The notes under the pieces are model-generated. The model searched no databases, had not been told where the DNA came from, and saw nothing but the letters and a program-made list of their open reading frames with translations. Made by a program: the position numbers and the translations under genes. This document shows, piece after piece, positions 49,192-60,609 of a stretch of DNA of 64,000 bases (positions within the stretch are counted from its first letter, which is position 1; every line of letters begins with the position of its first letter). Source of the DNA: Notospermus geniculatus (taxonomy: Eukaryota > Nemertea > Pilidiophora > Heteronemertea > Lineidae); contig NMRB01001186.1 of assembly GCA_002633025.1 (NCBI GenBank), positions 3,294 to 67,293 on the forward strand, given 5' to 3'.

Positions 49192-52100
49192 TCATCTTGA
49201 ATCTTCTTTATGCTGCCCATATTTAAGAAGTTGAAGACCAGTTCCAGCCAACACCACACAATTATCGTCCCTGAAATGGAAAATAACCACAATTCTTCAT
49301 GTGAGCCAGCTTCCGTAAGGCCATGTAAAAAAAAATAATTGGTTAGCATCCCCTCCCGCCATGGAAATCACCCCCCTCCTCAAAAATTTTTTTATTTTTT
49401 ATTTTCAAAAAAAACTTTCAAAAACTGCCAAAAGAGTGATAAAATTGTAGGCTGGGATGCTTGAATAAAACAACACAGTTTTAAAGGATAGAAAGTAGTT
49501 TTTGTTTCAATTCATACCTATTACATTTGAAATTTCCCTCAGGTCGCCATGATTACCATGGTAACATGCATCTCAAACTCAATAAAAAATAAAATAAAAA
49601 CCTCCCGCCTTCCTCAGAAAATTGAGAGTGGAAGGATGCTAACCAACTATTTTTTTTTACATGGCCTAACATCACATCACAAGAACAAAACTACATTTAC
49701 GGGTTTCAGAAATCACCGCGGCAGATTTTAACTCGCACAAATGACACCTGCACAGTTTTGATAAGATCTGTGCAGTGTTCAATCAACCTACCCCAAAGTC
49801 CAATGATCACAGGCAGCAACATCAGCTACATCCACAAACTTCACTTCACAGACCTCAAGAGTCTGAAAACATAATTTTATTGAGTGTCGTCATACAAAGA
49901 GTGAAAGGTTGGAACTTGGACGAGAATATTCTAAGAAATGTGTAAAACTAAAAGAATGTAGGCCTACCGAATGAATCAGTGAAGTGTTGAACACTAGCAC
50001 TGGAAGTGCAAAACAAACGTCTTATGACAACTATACAATACTCAAGATTTAAAAGAAATTTGCGTACTTCCTTTTCCAGTGACCAGTTCCAAATAATAGC
50101 TCTTTGATCAATAGAAACAGTCAGCAATTGCAGCCCTTTTAGGAAACATATTCCAGTTATCTGAGCACCATGAGCGAACAAATGACGAACTTGTCGCCCA
50201 CGAACTGCATCACTCGAATCTCTGATGGAGAATTCTGTCAGCACGAGTGCATTGTCATCGCCACCGCTTGCCAAAAGATAGACATCAGCTGAAATTGAAA
50301 ACCAAAATTGAGCACAAAAACAACACATAAAATGACAGTGTAAGTAAAGTCGTCTCCGATATTTGCAGATTTTCGACCCCAACCGGGGTCTTCCTCGGGC
50401 ATTTTCTAGTCGAGATCCTAAAAGTGAAGCTTCTGGGAGCTTCACTTCTGGGATCTCTACTAGAAAGTGCCCGAGGAAGACCCCGGTTGGGGACAAAAAT
50501 TAGCTAAATTGAAAGATAGGAATAGTATCTTCGGATTGTAGATCTTGGACTGCTTAGGTTTTGCTTCAGAACTGAAAAAACAAACTTACTCTCAATTTTC
50601 TGGACAGCGATGGCATTGACTCCCGACTGGTGGGCACGAATGACACAGGACGGCTCTTGAAAGACGTCAGCATTGGAAGCACCATAACTAGCTGAAAACA
50701 CCATGTCACTTGTTTCCGATTCATGTTCCTCACGAGTACTAGAAGTCTTCTCTGTTCGTTTATCACATTCAAATAACACAGCACTTGTGACTTTCCAGAA
50801 TGCTATCTTTCCATCTGTTCCAGCAGACAATATGAAAACCTGAGGAGATGGACCTTCAACAATCAAATGTCTGACACAGAGCAGGCAGTGGTCATGGTAA
50901 CCAGTTTCACCTAGAAGTCGGAAATTCTTTGAATGTTCACAAAATGTGAAGAGCCTTAGAAATCCATCAGAGCAGGCTGCCGCAACAAAATGAGTCCTGC
51001 CACCAAATTTCCGATCGACTTCTGTGGCTCTGAAACTTGTCAGAGCCATAAAACGTGTTTCCAGGCTGGGGTCATATTCGAAGACTTTCCAAGGTTTGCG
51101 AGCTTTCCTGCTTTTGTATTGCAACATATGAGTAGACAGGAGTTCATGGTTGCATGTGACTGACTGTGGTCCCTCAGAAATGGAATCGTGTCCACAGGTA
51201 AATGCACCATCAAATTCAAAATCTGTACTTTTCTGACTTTTACAACTTTCACATGTACCACAGTTCGAATTTCGTTCCGCAGATGGCAAAAATTTCAACA
51301 TCAACTGCCATACTTTCAGTTGTGCCCTTCCACCTCCAGAAAAGAGGATGTAAACAAAATCGTTAACGTCGTCACTCGATGTTGGAGATGAGAGACTGAG
51401 ACATCGAACACTGGAGAGATGTCCCTGTAACATCTTCAGAGGCTGAATTGACATAGCCCGTTGTTTGTTATCTGGTGATGCGTCAAGGAATGAATCTTTG
51501 AAAAAGCTCAGGAAAATTCCTCCAGTATTTGTGTTAACAGATTTTTTCCATAAGAGCCAACGCCAGAGCATTATTGCCGTGGTAAGTACGGAAGAGGCCA
51601 CCTCAGGGTACTCATGCTCCGCACTTGGATGGGGTCTTTTACTTGCCCTTGCAAAGGCACAAGGTACAAGGCACCATGGCTTACTCAAGATCCAGGGATG
51701 ATTAATCCCATATCGCTCGGGATTCGAACCCGGGACCCGCCGCTTGCTAAGCCAATGTGATAACCACTTGGCTATCAGGCTCCTCCAGCTGTCATGGCCA
51801 TTTTGACAGGTATCAAATTTCTTAGACCCAAACCAAAAGGATGCGTCTCACTGCTATGATATTGACATAGGTGTCTTCACTGCTTGTACAGAAGACATTG
51901 ATGTTTCCTTGCGTTGTGATGTGCTTTACATCGGTCAGTTCTCTACCATGCAATGGAGGCTGAAAAGGACAATTTACTCAGTATGACCAAATTGGATCAG
52001 CTCCGAGGGTGACTTGGTTGATTTGTAATCGCACCTAGAGTCAAAATCAAAAACAACAAAGCCAACCTGGATAATCTGTTGATTAGACTGTATCTCCCCC

Positions 52101-55100
52101 TGGTGTATGACAATGCTTCCTCTCTTGGTGTAGGCAAAAACAGCTTGGTTGTCATAGAAACTGAAATCCCAGTCTCGATGTCCTCCCCCACATTCAATCT
52201 CCAGCAGTTTCTGATTCGTGTTCAGACTCCAGAGTTCAAAGTTCACCTGAAATGAGAAAAATAACATGATGGAAAACACTGTTACCTGTCAGCTCTGAGA
52301 TTGATCCCCATTTACTTCTCAAGCCAAGCAGAAAGCAGCATGGTCCAGTAGGGAACAGGACATTCCAAATTAAAGAATCTACAATGACAAGCATTTTCCT
52401 TACAGTGTGAAAACCAAGGGCGTAGGTCTCCTCATCTGTGAAGTGTAGTCTACAGAGCCACTCGAAGCCTTTGGCAACCTGGAAGGGTGAGAAAGGAGCA
52501 GTTGAAAAAGAGATGTATTGAGGACCACACTGCCTGGTGGACAATTTGCCCTTTGGACACTAAACCTCAAACAATTTCTTGTCAAATTCAACTTCAGTGA
52601 CCAGGATATCTCTGTGAGGAAGGCATCCTTCAGTTCTAAAGAGCTCTTGGCATGGAGCACTATGTACCTTGTTTCCATTGAGTAGCTTCAGCTTTCCATC
52701 CTCCAAACTGTACTGGACATATCTACCATCTCTACCACAACTGTATAAATGGTCGTCATGGAAACAAACATGGCTGACACCAGACTTTCCATGAACTTTG
52801 AGGAATGTGTTGCATGGAGACGAGGATGAATCTGAGAGATCAAAGACGTGGACTGTTCCACCACGATCACCGCAGACGAGGAGATCCTCTCCGTGAAGAA
52901 GTTTGGCACTTGTCACCCATCGTTGTTTGCAGTATGGCAGAGTGAAATCGTGAAGGAGTTTGCGCACAGCCATGACACCATCTTCTCTTAATACTTCATA
53001 CAACGTCTAAAAGTTGAAAACATACTTCATGAAACTGAAAACTTGTGTTAGAATCATTGGTTGGTTTTCTATCATCAGATGGCGCTGCGACCATATCCAC
53101 TTTTCCACTGTGACGTTGTACAGAACGTCAACGATCACACTACCGTGACATTGTGGCTTCATGCTCGCACCTCGTATTGCCGCGGAGATGGCGTCCTGAA
53201 GACAATGAAAAGGCCTGATACGGTCGCAGCGACATCTTTGCTTGGAGAAGTGGCGATAACCTTATTACTAGTCATTTTCAGTACAGTCATAGTCTTTATC
53301 AACAACACATCATCCTTCAGTTGATAAAAATACTTAACTTACAATTTGTCCATTGGGGCCCGAGACAAGCAAGGTGCTACTCTCACAGCCTTCATCCAAC
53401 CAATGTATGCTGTGTATCTTTCCTTCAAAGATTTCCACATCAACGACATCACCATCACCTGGAGAAAAACACATGTAGAACCTCATGTAGAACCTGTCTT
53501 AATGGACACCTCTCTTTCATGGACACCTAATTTCAGCCCCAAATTTTGTCATTTCTAAGTTCTATATTCACAAAAGTTCCTTACCTAAATGCACTACTTT
53601 CATAAGACCTTGGATACTCCCCAGTACAGCATACTTCCCACCGAGACTAAGAGATAGCACGCTGTAGGATCGGTAGTCTTGATCAATTAGAAGTGTTCTC
53701 CAAGTATTCGTGTCAATCGAAAACTGCAGCAGGTAGCCTTCATTTGTCAAGATAAGAAGGGATCGCAGGTCCAGAAGGGCAACATTTCTGGGGTAATCCT
53801 CCTCTAGCTGCAATCGATGAAATGTACAGTGTGTCAAAGTTGGACAAGATCTTATCAAGCTTCACATCAACTTGAAACTACTAGTATTCATTCTTTCATA
53901 TCACCTGCTATCTGCTCTCATTGCTAAGCAACATCCTTGCAATCAGCTCATGCACATGACAAGAAGGATCACAAGGAAACCAGGCCACTATCTTGTTAAG
54001 GTACCGGTATGTGATAATTTGGTGTTTACACACAACGAGGAACTGGGTTGATATGATCCATTAATAACTTACCATATTAGGCGGCAGTTGAAGGGTCTTG
54101 GATATGAAGTCATCAGTGACTTCTTTTGTCTTCAAATCCCACAGTCTCACACTACAATCTCCACCACCAGTTGCCTGAAACAACAAAAATGATGGAAACT
54201 GCAAACACCAAACCTTATGAAACTTCCTTACAATCTTCAACTGAGGTACCTTATCGACTTGTATTAGTCTTTTTACTTACGATGACAGCTTGAGATGGAT
54301 GGGCTCCCAGACTCCAGATGCTTTTCCCACGGTGACCTTTGAACCTCTGCATGACCTGTCCAGTGTAATCCCAGACACAGGTTGTGGAATCCTAGAAAAG
54401 GGGTAAAATTGCACCTTAGTTTGCATTTACCGGTACAATTCTAACAGTGGCACTAATTGCAGTCGATAATGTCAGTTTGTTTCTTCAGTTCCACGGACAC
54501 AACCCCCATTAGCCTTACCTCGCCAATTGTGATGAACGCCTTATCCAGAAGGCGCACATCCCAAACTCTTGCAGTGTGGCCATACAAACGGTGCAACTTG
54601 GTAAATTTCACTCCCTTCCAGTCCTGCAGCTTCAATTCATCATCATCATTATTGGATTTGTCCAATTTCCACAGCTGAAGACTCCGGTCGTCTGATACAG
54701 AGCAGAGACATTGGAGAAGTGGGTGGTAGTCTATTGAGAATATCACTCCCTGAAAATTAAGCAAATTTTGGTCACTAAGATCTGTTGTCCTGACTTATTT
54801 TTCAATGTTCCCAGTACTACTTTGATTGGAGGACATCAACTTGGACCCAAATTCTTACCTGATGTCCCTCAAGTCGGTGTAGAACTCGGGAAAGTCCATC
54901 CTTCTTCTTACCACAGACAGCCCAGATCACCACTTGGTTGAAGACGGTTCCAGCAGCCAATGCCAGATCTTCCCAGGTGGTACCAATGAATTTAGCGCAA
55001 TACCTATCAGTTGCTAAGGAAACAGAAGCCAGACTACCCCAATGGAGGAAAATTTCAAGGAGAGTGACAGCCCAAAGTCTTGTCTGAAACCAAAACCAAC

Positions 55101-55907
55101 TCAAAAAGTCTATGTTACTAGGGGAAAGGATACAGAATGCATATCTCTTCACACTGGACTCTGTGCAATAGGACCCTCTCTCTCCAATTATATAGCTCTA
55201 CACTGTTGTGGCCCAAAGAAACTGCAAGTGTTGACCTGGTCTTGCTGCCATAACCAACCCAGGCTACATCCCAGATCCAGTCTTTAAATACAGCAGGCTC
55301 TTGAAGCAAGTGTAAGCTAAAAGAAAGACAAGAATAAGACTCAAAGGATCTTCCGCCTTTTTAATCACAAGTTGCTCTAAAGATTGCAAGTGGATCACTT
55401 CCCCTCACCTCGATGTGCCTTTGTCAAATGTGACAATTCTGATCGACTTCTGACCAAATACACAGAACTGGATCGAACCATCTGTCACAGCTCCAGGCCT
55501 GATTCCGTGGATTCTTGAACTTGGTAAGCATTTGGAGCAGGCAACCCAATTCTTCGTCTCTAAACTGAACACATGAATCCAAGGACCAACACCTGAAAAG
55601 GAACAATAGTAATACAGGTTTATCTCCTTAATTAAGTTTCTCCCCTTGATTTATACATGTATCTGCAATAGACTTCACCAACTGGTTATGATCATGATGA
55701 TGGACTTTAACAGTACGGTAGGCTTTCCAGTACCATGCAGGTACTTGGGGCTTGTAACTGTGCAAGTTCTGTAGCCTACCACTATTTGAGTACCGGTAAT
55801 AGGCCTACCCACTGACAATGCTCCATTGACATACCAGCAAAGAGATGGTTTTCCGTGAACTCCAATGCTGTCACTGGACCAATAAGAGGCAGCGTCTCCA
55901 TCCTCAT
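49192..55907 (-). CDS. WDR6: WD repeat-containing protein 6, complete 17-exon gene
   Basis: Exons in order: 55835-55907, 55409-55592, 55153-55316, 54859-55013, 54519-54749, 54281-54391, 54073-54174, 53585-53807, 53343-53458, 52668-53006, 52404-52478, 52067-52246, 51852-51959, 50590-51442, 50068-50288, 49792-49862, 49192-49270. All junctions are GT-AG and in phase, totalling 3285 nt (1094 residues; human WDR6 has about 1120). Similarity is collinear: DWIWDVAW..SLGHNSV, DDRSLQLWKL, YGHTARVWDVRLL, KQRWVTSAKLLHGEDLLVCGDR, CGGGHRDW, VAAACSDGFLRLF, SIDQRAIIWNW. WDR6 (yeast Rtt10/Trm734) is a cytosolic beta-propeller partner of FTSJ1/Trm7 for 2'-O-methylation of position 34 in the tRNA anticodon loop. 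The start MRMETLPLIGPVTALEF is the first in-frame ATG after an acceptor-like ttgtag (55923), so a short upstream exon cannot be excluded. Confidence 0.96.
49319..49666. mobile_element. PIF/Harbinger-type MITE (TAA target duplication) in the last WDR6 intron
   Basis: GGCCATGTAAAAAAAAATA at the left is mirrored by TATTTTTTTTTACATGGCC at the right, followed inward by GGTTAGCATCC / GGATGCTAACC. TAA flanks both ends. Copy 2 (about 63025) reads CTTCCCTAACATC with no insert, the empty site. The element is 348 bp and non-coding. The 3-bp TAA duplication is the PIF/Harbinger signature. Confidence 0.88.
50370..50498. mobile_element. Foldback element in WDR6 intron 14
   Basis: CGACCCCAACCGGGGTCTTC at the left is mirrored by GAAGACCCCGGTTGGGGAC at the right, and nearly all of the 129 bp pairs, including GTGAAGCTTCTGGGAGCTTC at the centre. 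The same element is present in copy 2 (63714-63842), so it predates the duplication or allele split. A related fragment lies near 44069. Confidence 0.85.
51600..51785 (-). mobile_element. tRNA-derived SINE in WDR6 intron 13
   Basis: On the minus strand it begins GGAGCCTGATAGCCAAGTGG (A box near 51761-51774) and has a perfect B box GGTTCGAATC at 51721-51730. A body ending in GCAAGTAAAAGACCCCATCC follows. The tRNA-like part lacks a clean cloverleaf, so it is a SINE head and not a working tRNA gene. The fragment at 41036-41200 belongs to the same family. Confidence 0.75.
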
Positions 55908-56140
55908 GAGTTTTCCAAGAAGCTACAACACATGGGCACAGATTTTCAAGCAGCGATATGAACTGAAACAGAATGATACCACTGGAGTGGAAGAAGTGCC
56001 ACTATCTTTTTTATGACTACTGGTATATCTTTTAGCACAGAAAGGCATCAACTGAAAGCAGAAAGGCATTAGGGACATGGGTCTCCCCCCACTCCCATAT
56101 TTCCCCATCCTGTGCTGCCGCTGCCCCAGATGCACTCACT

Positions 56141-56256
56141 CGCGCCAGGCCTTGTGTTTTGAGGCGAGTGAAAAACTGCTCGCCTGAGAACAATAGTTTT
56201 CTATTGTTCTCAGGCGAGCAGTTTTTGACTCGCCTCAAAACACAAGGCCTGGCGCG
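56141..56256. repeat. 56-bp-arm hairpin abutting the assembly gap
   Basis: 56141-56196 and 56201-56256 are inverse copies with one mismatch and a TTTT loop (CAATAG-TTTT-CTATTG). The outer ends are CGCGCCAGGCCTTGTG. The right arm runs straight into the N run. It lies about 240 bases upstream of the WDR6 start codon and is probably a MITE. Confidence 0.88.
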
Positions 56257-56791
56257 NNNNNNNNNNNNNNNNNNNNNNNNNNNNNNNNNNNNNNNNNNNN
56301 NNNNNNNNNNNNNNNNNNNNNNNNNNNNNNNNNNNNNNNNNNNNNNNNNNNNNNNNNNNNNNNNNNNNNNNNNNNNNNNNNNNNNNNNNNNNNNNNNNNN
56401 NNNNNNNNNNNNNNNNNNNNNNNNNNNNNNNNNNNNNNNNNNNNNNNNNNNNNNNNNNNNNNNNNNNNNNNNNNNNNNNNNNNNNNNNNNNNNNNNNNNN
56501 NNNNNNNNNNNNNNNNNNNNNNNNNNNNNNNNNNNNNNNNNNNNNNNNNNNNNNNNNNNNNNNNNNNNNNNNNNNNNNNNNNNNNNNNNNNNNNNNNNNN
56601 NNNNNNNNNNNNNNNNNNNNNNNNNNNNNNNNNNNNNNNNNNNNNNNNNNNNNNNNNNNNNNNNNNNNNNNNNNNNNNNNNNNNNNNNNNNNNNNNNNNN
56701 NNNNNNNNNNNNNNNNNNNNNNNNNNNNNNNNNNNNNNNNNNNNNNNNNNNNNNNNNNNNNNNNNNNNNNNNNNNNNNNNNNNNNNNNNNN
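56257..56791. other. Assembly gap (535 N)
   Basis: An unbroken run of N. It hides whatever lies 5' of WDR6 and the upstream exons of GANAB. Its stated size may be an estimate. Confidence 1.
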
Positions 56792-57339
56792 TTACATCGG
56801 TCTCGGCGTACTTTCCTGAGGGGATATGGTATGATGTTGATAATTTTAAGAGAATCGTCGGGCCGAAGTCGGAAACCATTCCAGTCACTCTAAGTAAGAT
56901 CCCAGTATACCAACGAGGTGGATCTGTTATTCCTCGCAAGGAAAGAATCCGTCGGGCTGCCAATTTAGGTCGCTATGATCCTTACACTCTCATAGTCTGC
57001 CTTGACAAGGACGGCAAGGCAAACGGGGATGTTTATATTGATGATTACCATACATTCCGTTATAAAAAGAGGGATGAGTTTATCTACCGGGCATTTGTAT
57101 ATGGGGATAGTAAGTTAGAGAGTAAGAACATCGATATGAATGGTAAATATACCACCAAGTCCACTGTGGAGAGAGTTGTGATTGCTGGTGTTAAGAAGAA
57201 ACCCACGAAAATTGAAGTATCAGGTCTTTTTTACAAGAGAAGAGCTTTAGATTTCTCTTTCTCTGATGAGAGCTTCGTGCTAGTCATTAGATTGCCTAAT
57301 GTCAACATTGGAGATGATTGGACCATTGAATTACTATAA
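56792..57339 (+). CDS. GANAB: Glucosidase II alpha subunit (neutral alpha-glucosidase AB), C-terminal 182 codons
   Basis: The open frame enters from the gap (codon start 56794) and ends at TAA 57337-57339. It reads collinearly with the C-terminus of GH31 glucosidase II: FPEGIWYDVDNF, then IPVTLSKIPVYQRGGSVIPR, DPYTLIVCLDKDGKANGDVY, IDDYHTFRY, TVERVVIAGVKKKP and DDWTIELL at the end. These are the proximal and distal beta-sandwich domains after the catalytic barrel, which itself is missing. GANAB works in the ER lumen with PRKCSH, removing the two inner glucoses of N-glycans. The 546 coding bases contain no intron, so this is one long exon, intron loss or a retrocopy. The frame is intact. Confidence 0.94.
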
Positions 57340-57641
57340 AGAACACCTAGTCCTGGTACACCTGATTTAAGTCACCCCCAGTAAACAGTGAAGGTCGTTT
57401 TCATAAAGGGCGTTAAAGACTTAGACGCATGTAACTTTACTAATTTATTTAGATTTCTCTTTCTCTGATGAGAGCTTTGTGCTAGTCATTAGATTGCCTA
57501 ATGTCAACATTGGAGATGATTGGACCATTGAATTACTATGAAGACCACCTAGTACACCTGATTTAAGTCACCCCAGTAAACAGTGAAGGTCGTTTTCATA
57601 AAGGTTGTTTAAGACTTAGACGCATGTAACTTCACTAATTT
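57247..57641 (+). repeat. Tandem duplication of the GANAB 3' end, 202-bp offset
   Basis: TTAGATTTCTCTTTCTCTGA through the stop codon and about 100 bases of 3' UTR (57247-57448) is repeated at 57449-57641 with few changes. The second copy repeats the last 28 or so codons and stop, but it lies beyond the real stop and would be untranslated. The sequence before it, TTTATTTAG, looks like a splice acceptor. Confidence 0.88.
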
Positions 57642-57710
57642 GCACACACTTCCACCATGCATTTGACGAAGTTACATGCGTCTAAGTCTTAAACACCCTT
57701 TATGAATACC
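57590..57710. mobile_element. Inverted repeat with TTCATAAAGG ends in the GANAB 3' flank
   Basis: TTCATAAAGGTTGTTTAAGA...GCATGTAACTTC is mirrored by GAAGTTACATGCGTCTAAGT...CCCTTTATGAA. A further left arm at about 57395-57445 belongs to the duplicated unit. Confidence 0.75.
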
Positions 57711-58187
57711 AGACAAGCCTGAAAGCATTTCCCCTTTTTACACCTTTGTGCCCAAACCTTGATTTCCCTTGAAGGCCTTGTGACATTTGGTTTCCTGTTT
57801 TTTTATTTGAAGAAAGTGATATAAAAGGCATTCACCACCGAGGGTGTAAGATGTGGCTTTGAGACTTGGTATTTTTGCGAGATTGGTGAGAAATGAGGTC
57901 AGTTATTTGTATAGAAGTTTTCGGACTGTAGTAGATGTAAATAGTTCTCCCAAAAGGGTAGCCTGTTGTGCCTGTGACTATCCAAGTTGGGCCAATGACG
58001 GTAGAAAGAGAAATGAACTTTGAAAGGTACCGTAATTAAACTGAAAGAATGGTATATTTATATTGTACAAGGTGCACTAGAATAGACAGGGATTCTCATT
58101 TTCATTGTCATTGTCACTGTCAACTCACTTGATATAAATTTCTAGACCAAACTCTTTCATTCTGTCTTTTGTACTTAAGTGATAACT

Positions 58188-58795
58188 CAGGGTTCGTACA
58201 GGTCATTATAATCCTGGAAAGTTTTGGAAATTTGGACTTGTTATTTCCATGTCTGGAATGTCTTGGAATTTTGAGAAATCCTATTGATTTTCAGTAAGGG
58301 ATCATGGAAATCTGCATGCATTGCAATTTGTGTTGAAAAAGTGCGTATTTTATTGGGTGTTTGACTGACGGTCTTGATCACCACGCAAATGTGCCAATTC
58401 CTATGTACACAGTGTGTTGGCTGGCTATGTCCACATTTTGAGGCCAGGTGTCAAGTCTTGAATAAACCCTGCTGCCAAGCTGTCTTTCAGTCTTTGATTC
58501 CAGTGAGCTGTGATTACGTTTTGTCACATTCATTAGCTACATGATTATAACAGATTTGCCAACCTGGCTTGGTAGTAATTAGTGGAAACCTTGATCTGTA
58601 AACCTTGAGTTGAGTAGGCCTAATTGATGTTTTCATGGAACTCGTGGAACCATCATTTCAATGTCAAGTATGTGGACTAAGGTGCTGTTCTGCATCAAAA
58701 TTACCGAAAAACAGCCATGGAAATCTGGAAAATATCCCTTGGAAAAATGTGGAAAAGCCATGGAAATTTTAGTCTCAGGGGCTGTACGAACCCTG
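58188..58795. mobile_element. Non-autonomous DNA transposon, CAGGGTTCGTACAG ends
   Basis: CAGGGTTCGTACAG at the left is mirrored by CTGTACGAACCCTG at the right, bounding 608 bp. Internally it carries repeated TGGAAA and CATGGAAA motifs. TAACT flanks both ends as a possible target duplication. It has no coding capacity. Confidence 0.82.
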
Positions 58796-59216
58796 TAACT
58801 GCATATTATGATTATCATTATATCAAGCAACTTTGGTGTGTTTGTGACTGTGAGCGTACTTGTTCTCTATCGATATGCAGATGAAGAAATAGTAGGGATA
58901 GTGGTATTGTAGAAGATATCTCCAACAGCTTGAAAATTAAGACTTGCCTTGAATCCACGATCATGAAATTCTGTGCACTTTGGGTGAAATCTATGAAGAA
59001 TTGATGAAGCAGTTGAATTTCCATCAGCGGTCAAAGTTTCGAAAAAGGGACTTGTTTATTCAGAGTGCATAGAATGGCTCGGCTACTTTACTTTTGTATA
59101 GATGTATAGTCTTGGCTCATGATGATAATAATGGCACTGTGTGCAGTATTTTCTGGTTCACGGGTCTCATAGTGGGAACATTACTGGGTGGTAGCAGTTG
59201 AAGTACTTAAAGAATT

Positions 59217-59418
59217 TGTGACCCGGTCTGTGAAAACCCAGCCAAAGTCGCTGAACATCACAGGGTTAAAAGGTTATGTTGGGAGTCTGATCACAATGAA
59301 AAAACAACGGTCTGTTGGTGGCAAATAAAGCCTTATCGATTGTGCAACAAAGGGCAGGTATGATCAAGGCCTGTCACTCCCCAGCGGCTTTTGCCGGGTT
59401 TTCACAGATCGTGTCACA
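59217..59418. mobile_element. MITE with TGTGACCCGGTCTGTGAAAA ends
   Basis: TGTGACCCGGTCTGTGAAAA is mirrored by TTTTCACAGATCGTGTCACA, with GGTT/AACC next to it. It is 202 bp and shares its first nine bases with the element at 20131. Confidence 0.72.
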
Positions 59419-59987
59419 TTTGTTTCGTCATTTATGGATACGATTATAAAGGTTTGTTGAAATAGAAGTTACTTGGATCTCAGAAATTCTTTACTGCTGT
59501 CCTAAGTTAGTGTCATCAACTCACTCATGTGCTCAGTAGCATTTATTCAATTTCTCTCTGCCATGATCAGGTACCGTAGCAATGTGCTTTGTGAAACCTC
59601 TTTACTTTCAGATGTCAATGTTTCAGTTTGGTTCAATGTGCTATAGAATATGATCAATATCTGGCTATGATTTCACTGTTGCCAATGGCTTCAATGTGCT
59701 GTCACTGCTGTGTTCAGCCGTTTGGAGAAATTATAATGAAACACTTTACAAATTACCGGTACATGAAAAATTTATAAGGTGAGCAATGAATTTATGATCA
59801 AATATAACCGTGGTAACAGATTGAATTGTAGCCAGTTGGAGACCAATCATGTAATGTTTTCATTCAGTTGTGTATTCTGCCTATTAAAAACTTTCACTTC
59901 TGTTAATGTAACAAGATTTTGTGAGATTATGTGATTGAAATATACAGTACAAAAGAACATACAGCCTTGTTCATTCAAGTGATCTTT

Positions 59988-60269
59988 AGCTGTGTTCACA
60001 CTGAAACCGACTTGAAAGCGTTTTCCGTAAAACGTTTTACGGAAAACGCTTTCGACCAAAAACGACTGTGCCACACTACAGTCACCAAAGCGTTTTCAAA
60101 ACGGTTGTCGCGCCCGAATGACGTCGAGTCGTTTTGAAACCACTTCTGGAACTGTTTTCGTTAAAACGCTTTCAAACCGTTTTAAGAGGGCTCTAGTGTG
60201 GCACCCTAAACCGTTTTAACATCTTAAAACGTTTTCAAACCGTTTTAAAAGCCCAGTGTGAACGCAGCT
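59988..60269. mobile_element. MITE with AGCTGNGTTCACACTG ends
   Basis: AGCTGTGTTCACACTGAAAC is mirrored by CAGTGTGAACGCAGCT. The 282-bp body is built of repeats of AAACGTTTT, AAACCGTTTT and AAAGCGTTTT, which are themselves palindromic. Confidence 0.8.
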
Positions 60270-60429
60270 TTTGTTGACTTGCTCAAGCCTGAGCTTCCTC
60301 TCCCATCTGGGGATGTGCAGATCAGTCAGTTGTTCTCAAGTTGTTAGGATGGAAAATGGAGTCGAAAGTCCTTCAGAGGTTCGTAAATAAGGGCCCTGCT
60401 CCTCCATGTGCTAGTTTCCTCAGATGTGA

Positions 60430-60609
60430 GCGGCTCCAGCAAAAGCAGACGCTTGTCGCAACCCGAGGAAAGGGTTAACGGCCTTGCAGCACAACAGCTG
60501 AGATGTACGTTGACACGGGATGGATTTACAATAGTAGTGGACAGCAGTGATAACAGTTGGGTAAACTGATGACCATTTGTGACAAGCGTCTGCTTTTGCT
60601 GGAGTGGCT
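60430..60609. mobile_element. Inverted repeat with CTCCAGCAAAAGCAGACGCT ends
   Basis: CTCCAGCAAAAGCAGACGCT and AGCGTCTGCTTTTGCTGGAG bound about 180 bp that also pair inward for TTGTC. It lies just left of the point where similarity to the first WDR6 flank begins (60645). Confidence 0.75.

Noticed and set aside
51700-51785. A tRNA gene on the minus strand with good A and B boxes
   Set aside because: The acceptor and anticodon stems do not pair properly, and a SINE-type body follows that recurs near 41056.
56159-56963. Open frames of about 240 codons on both strands across 56159-56963
   Set aside because: They consist almost wholly of N and are artefacts of the gap.
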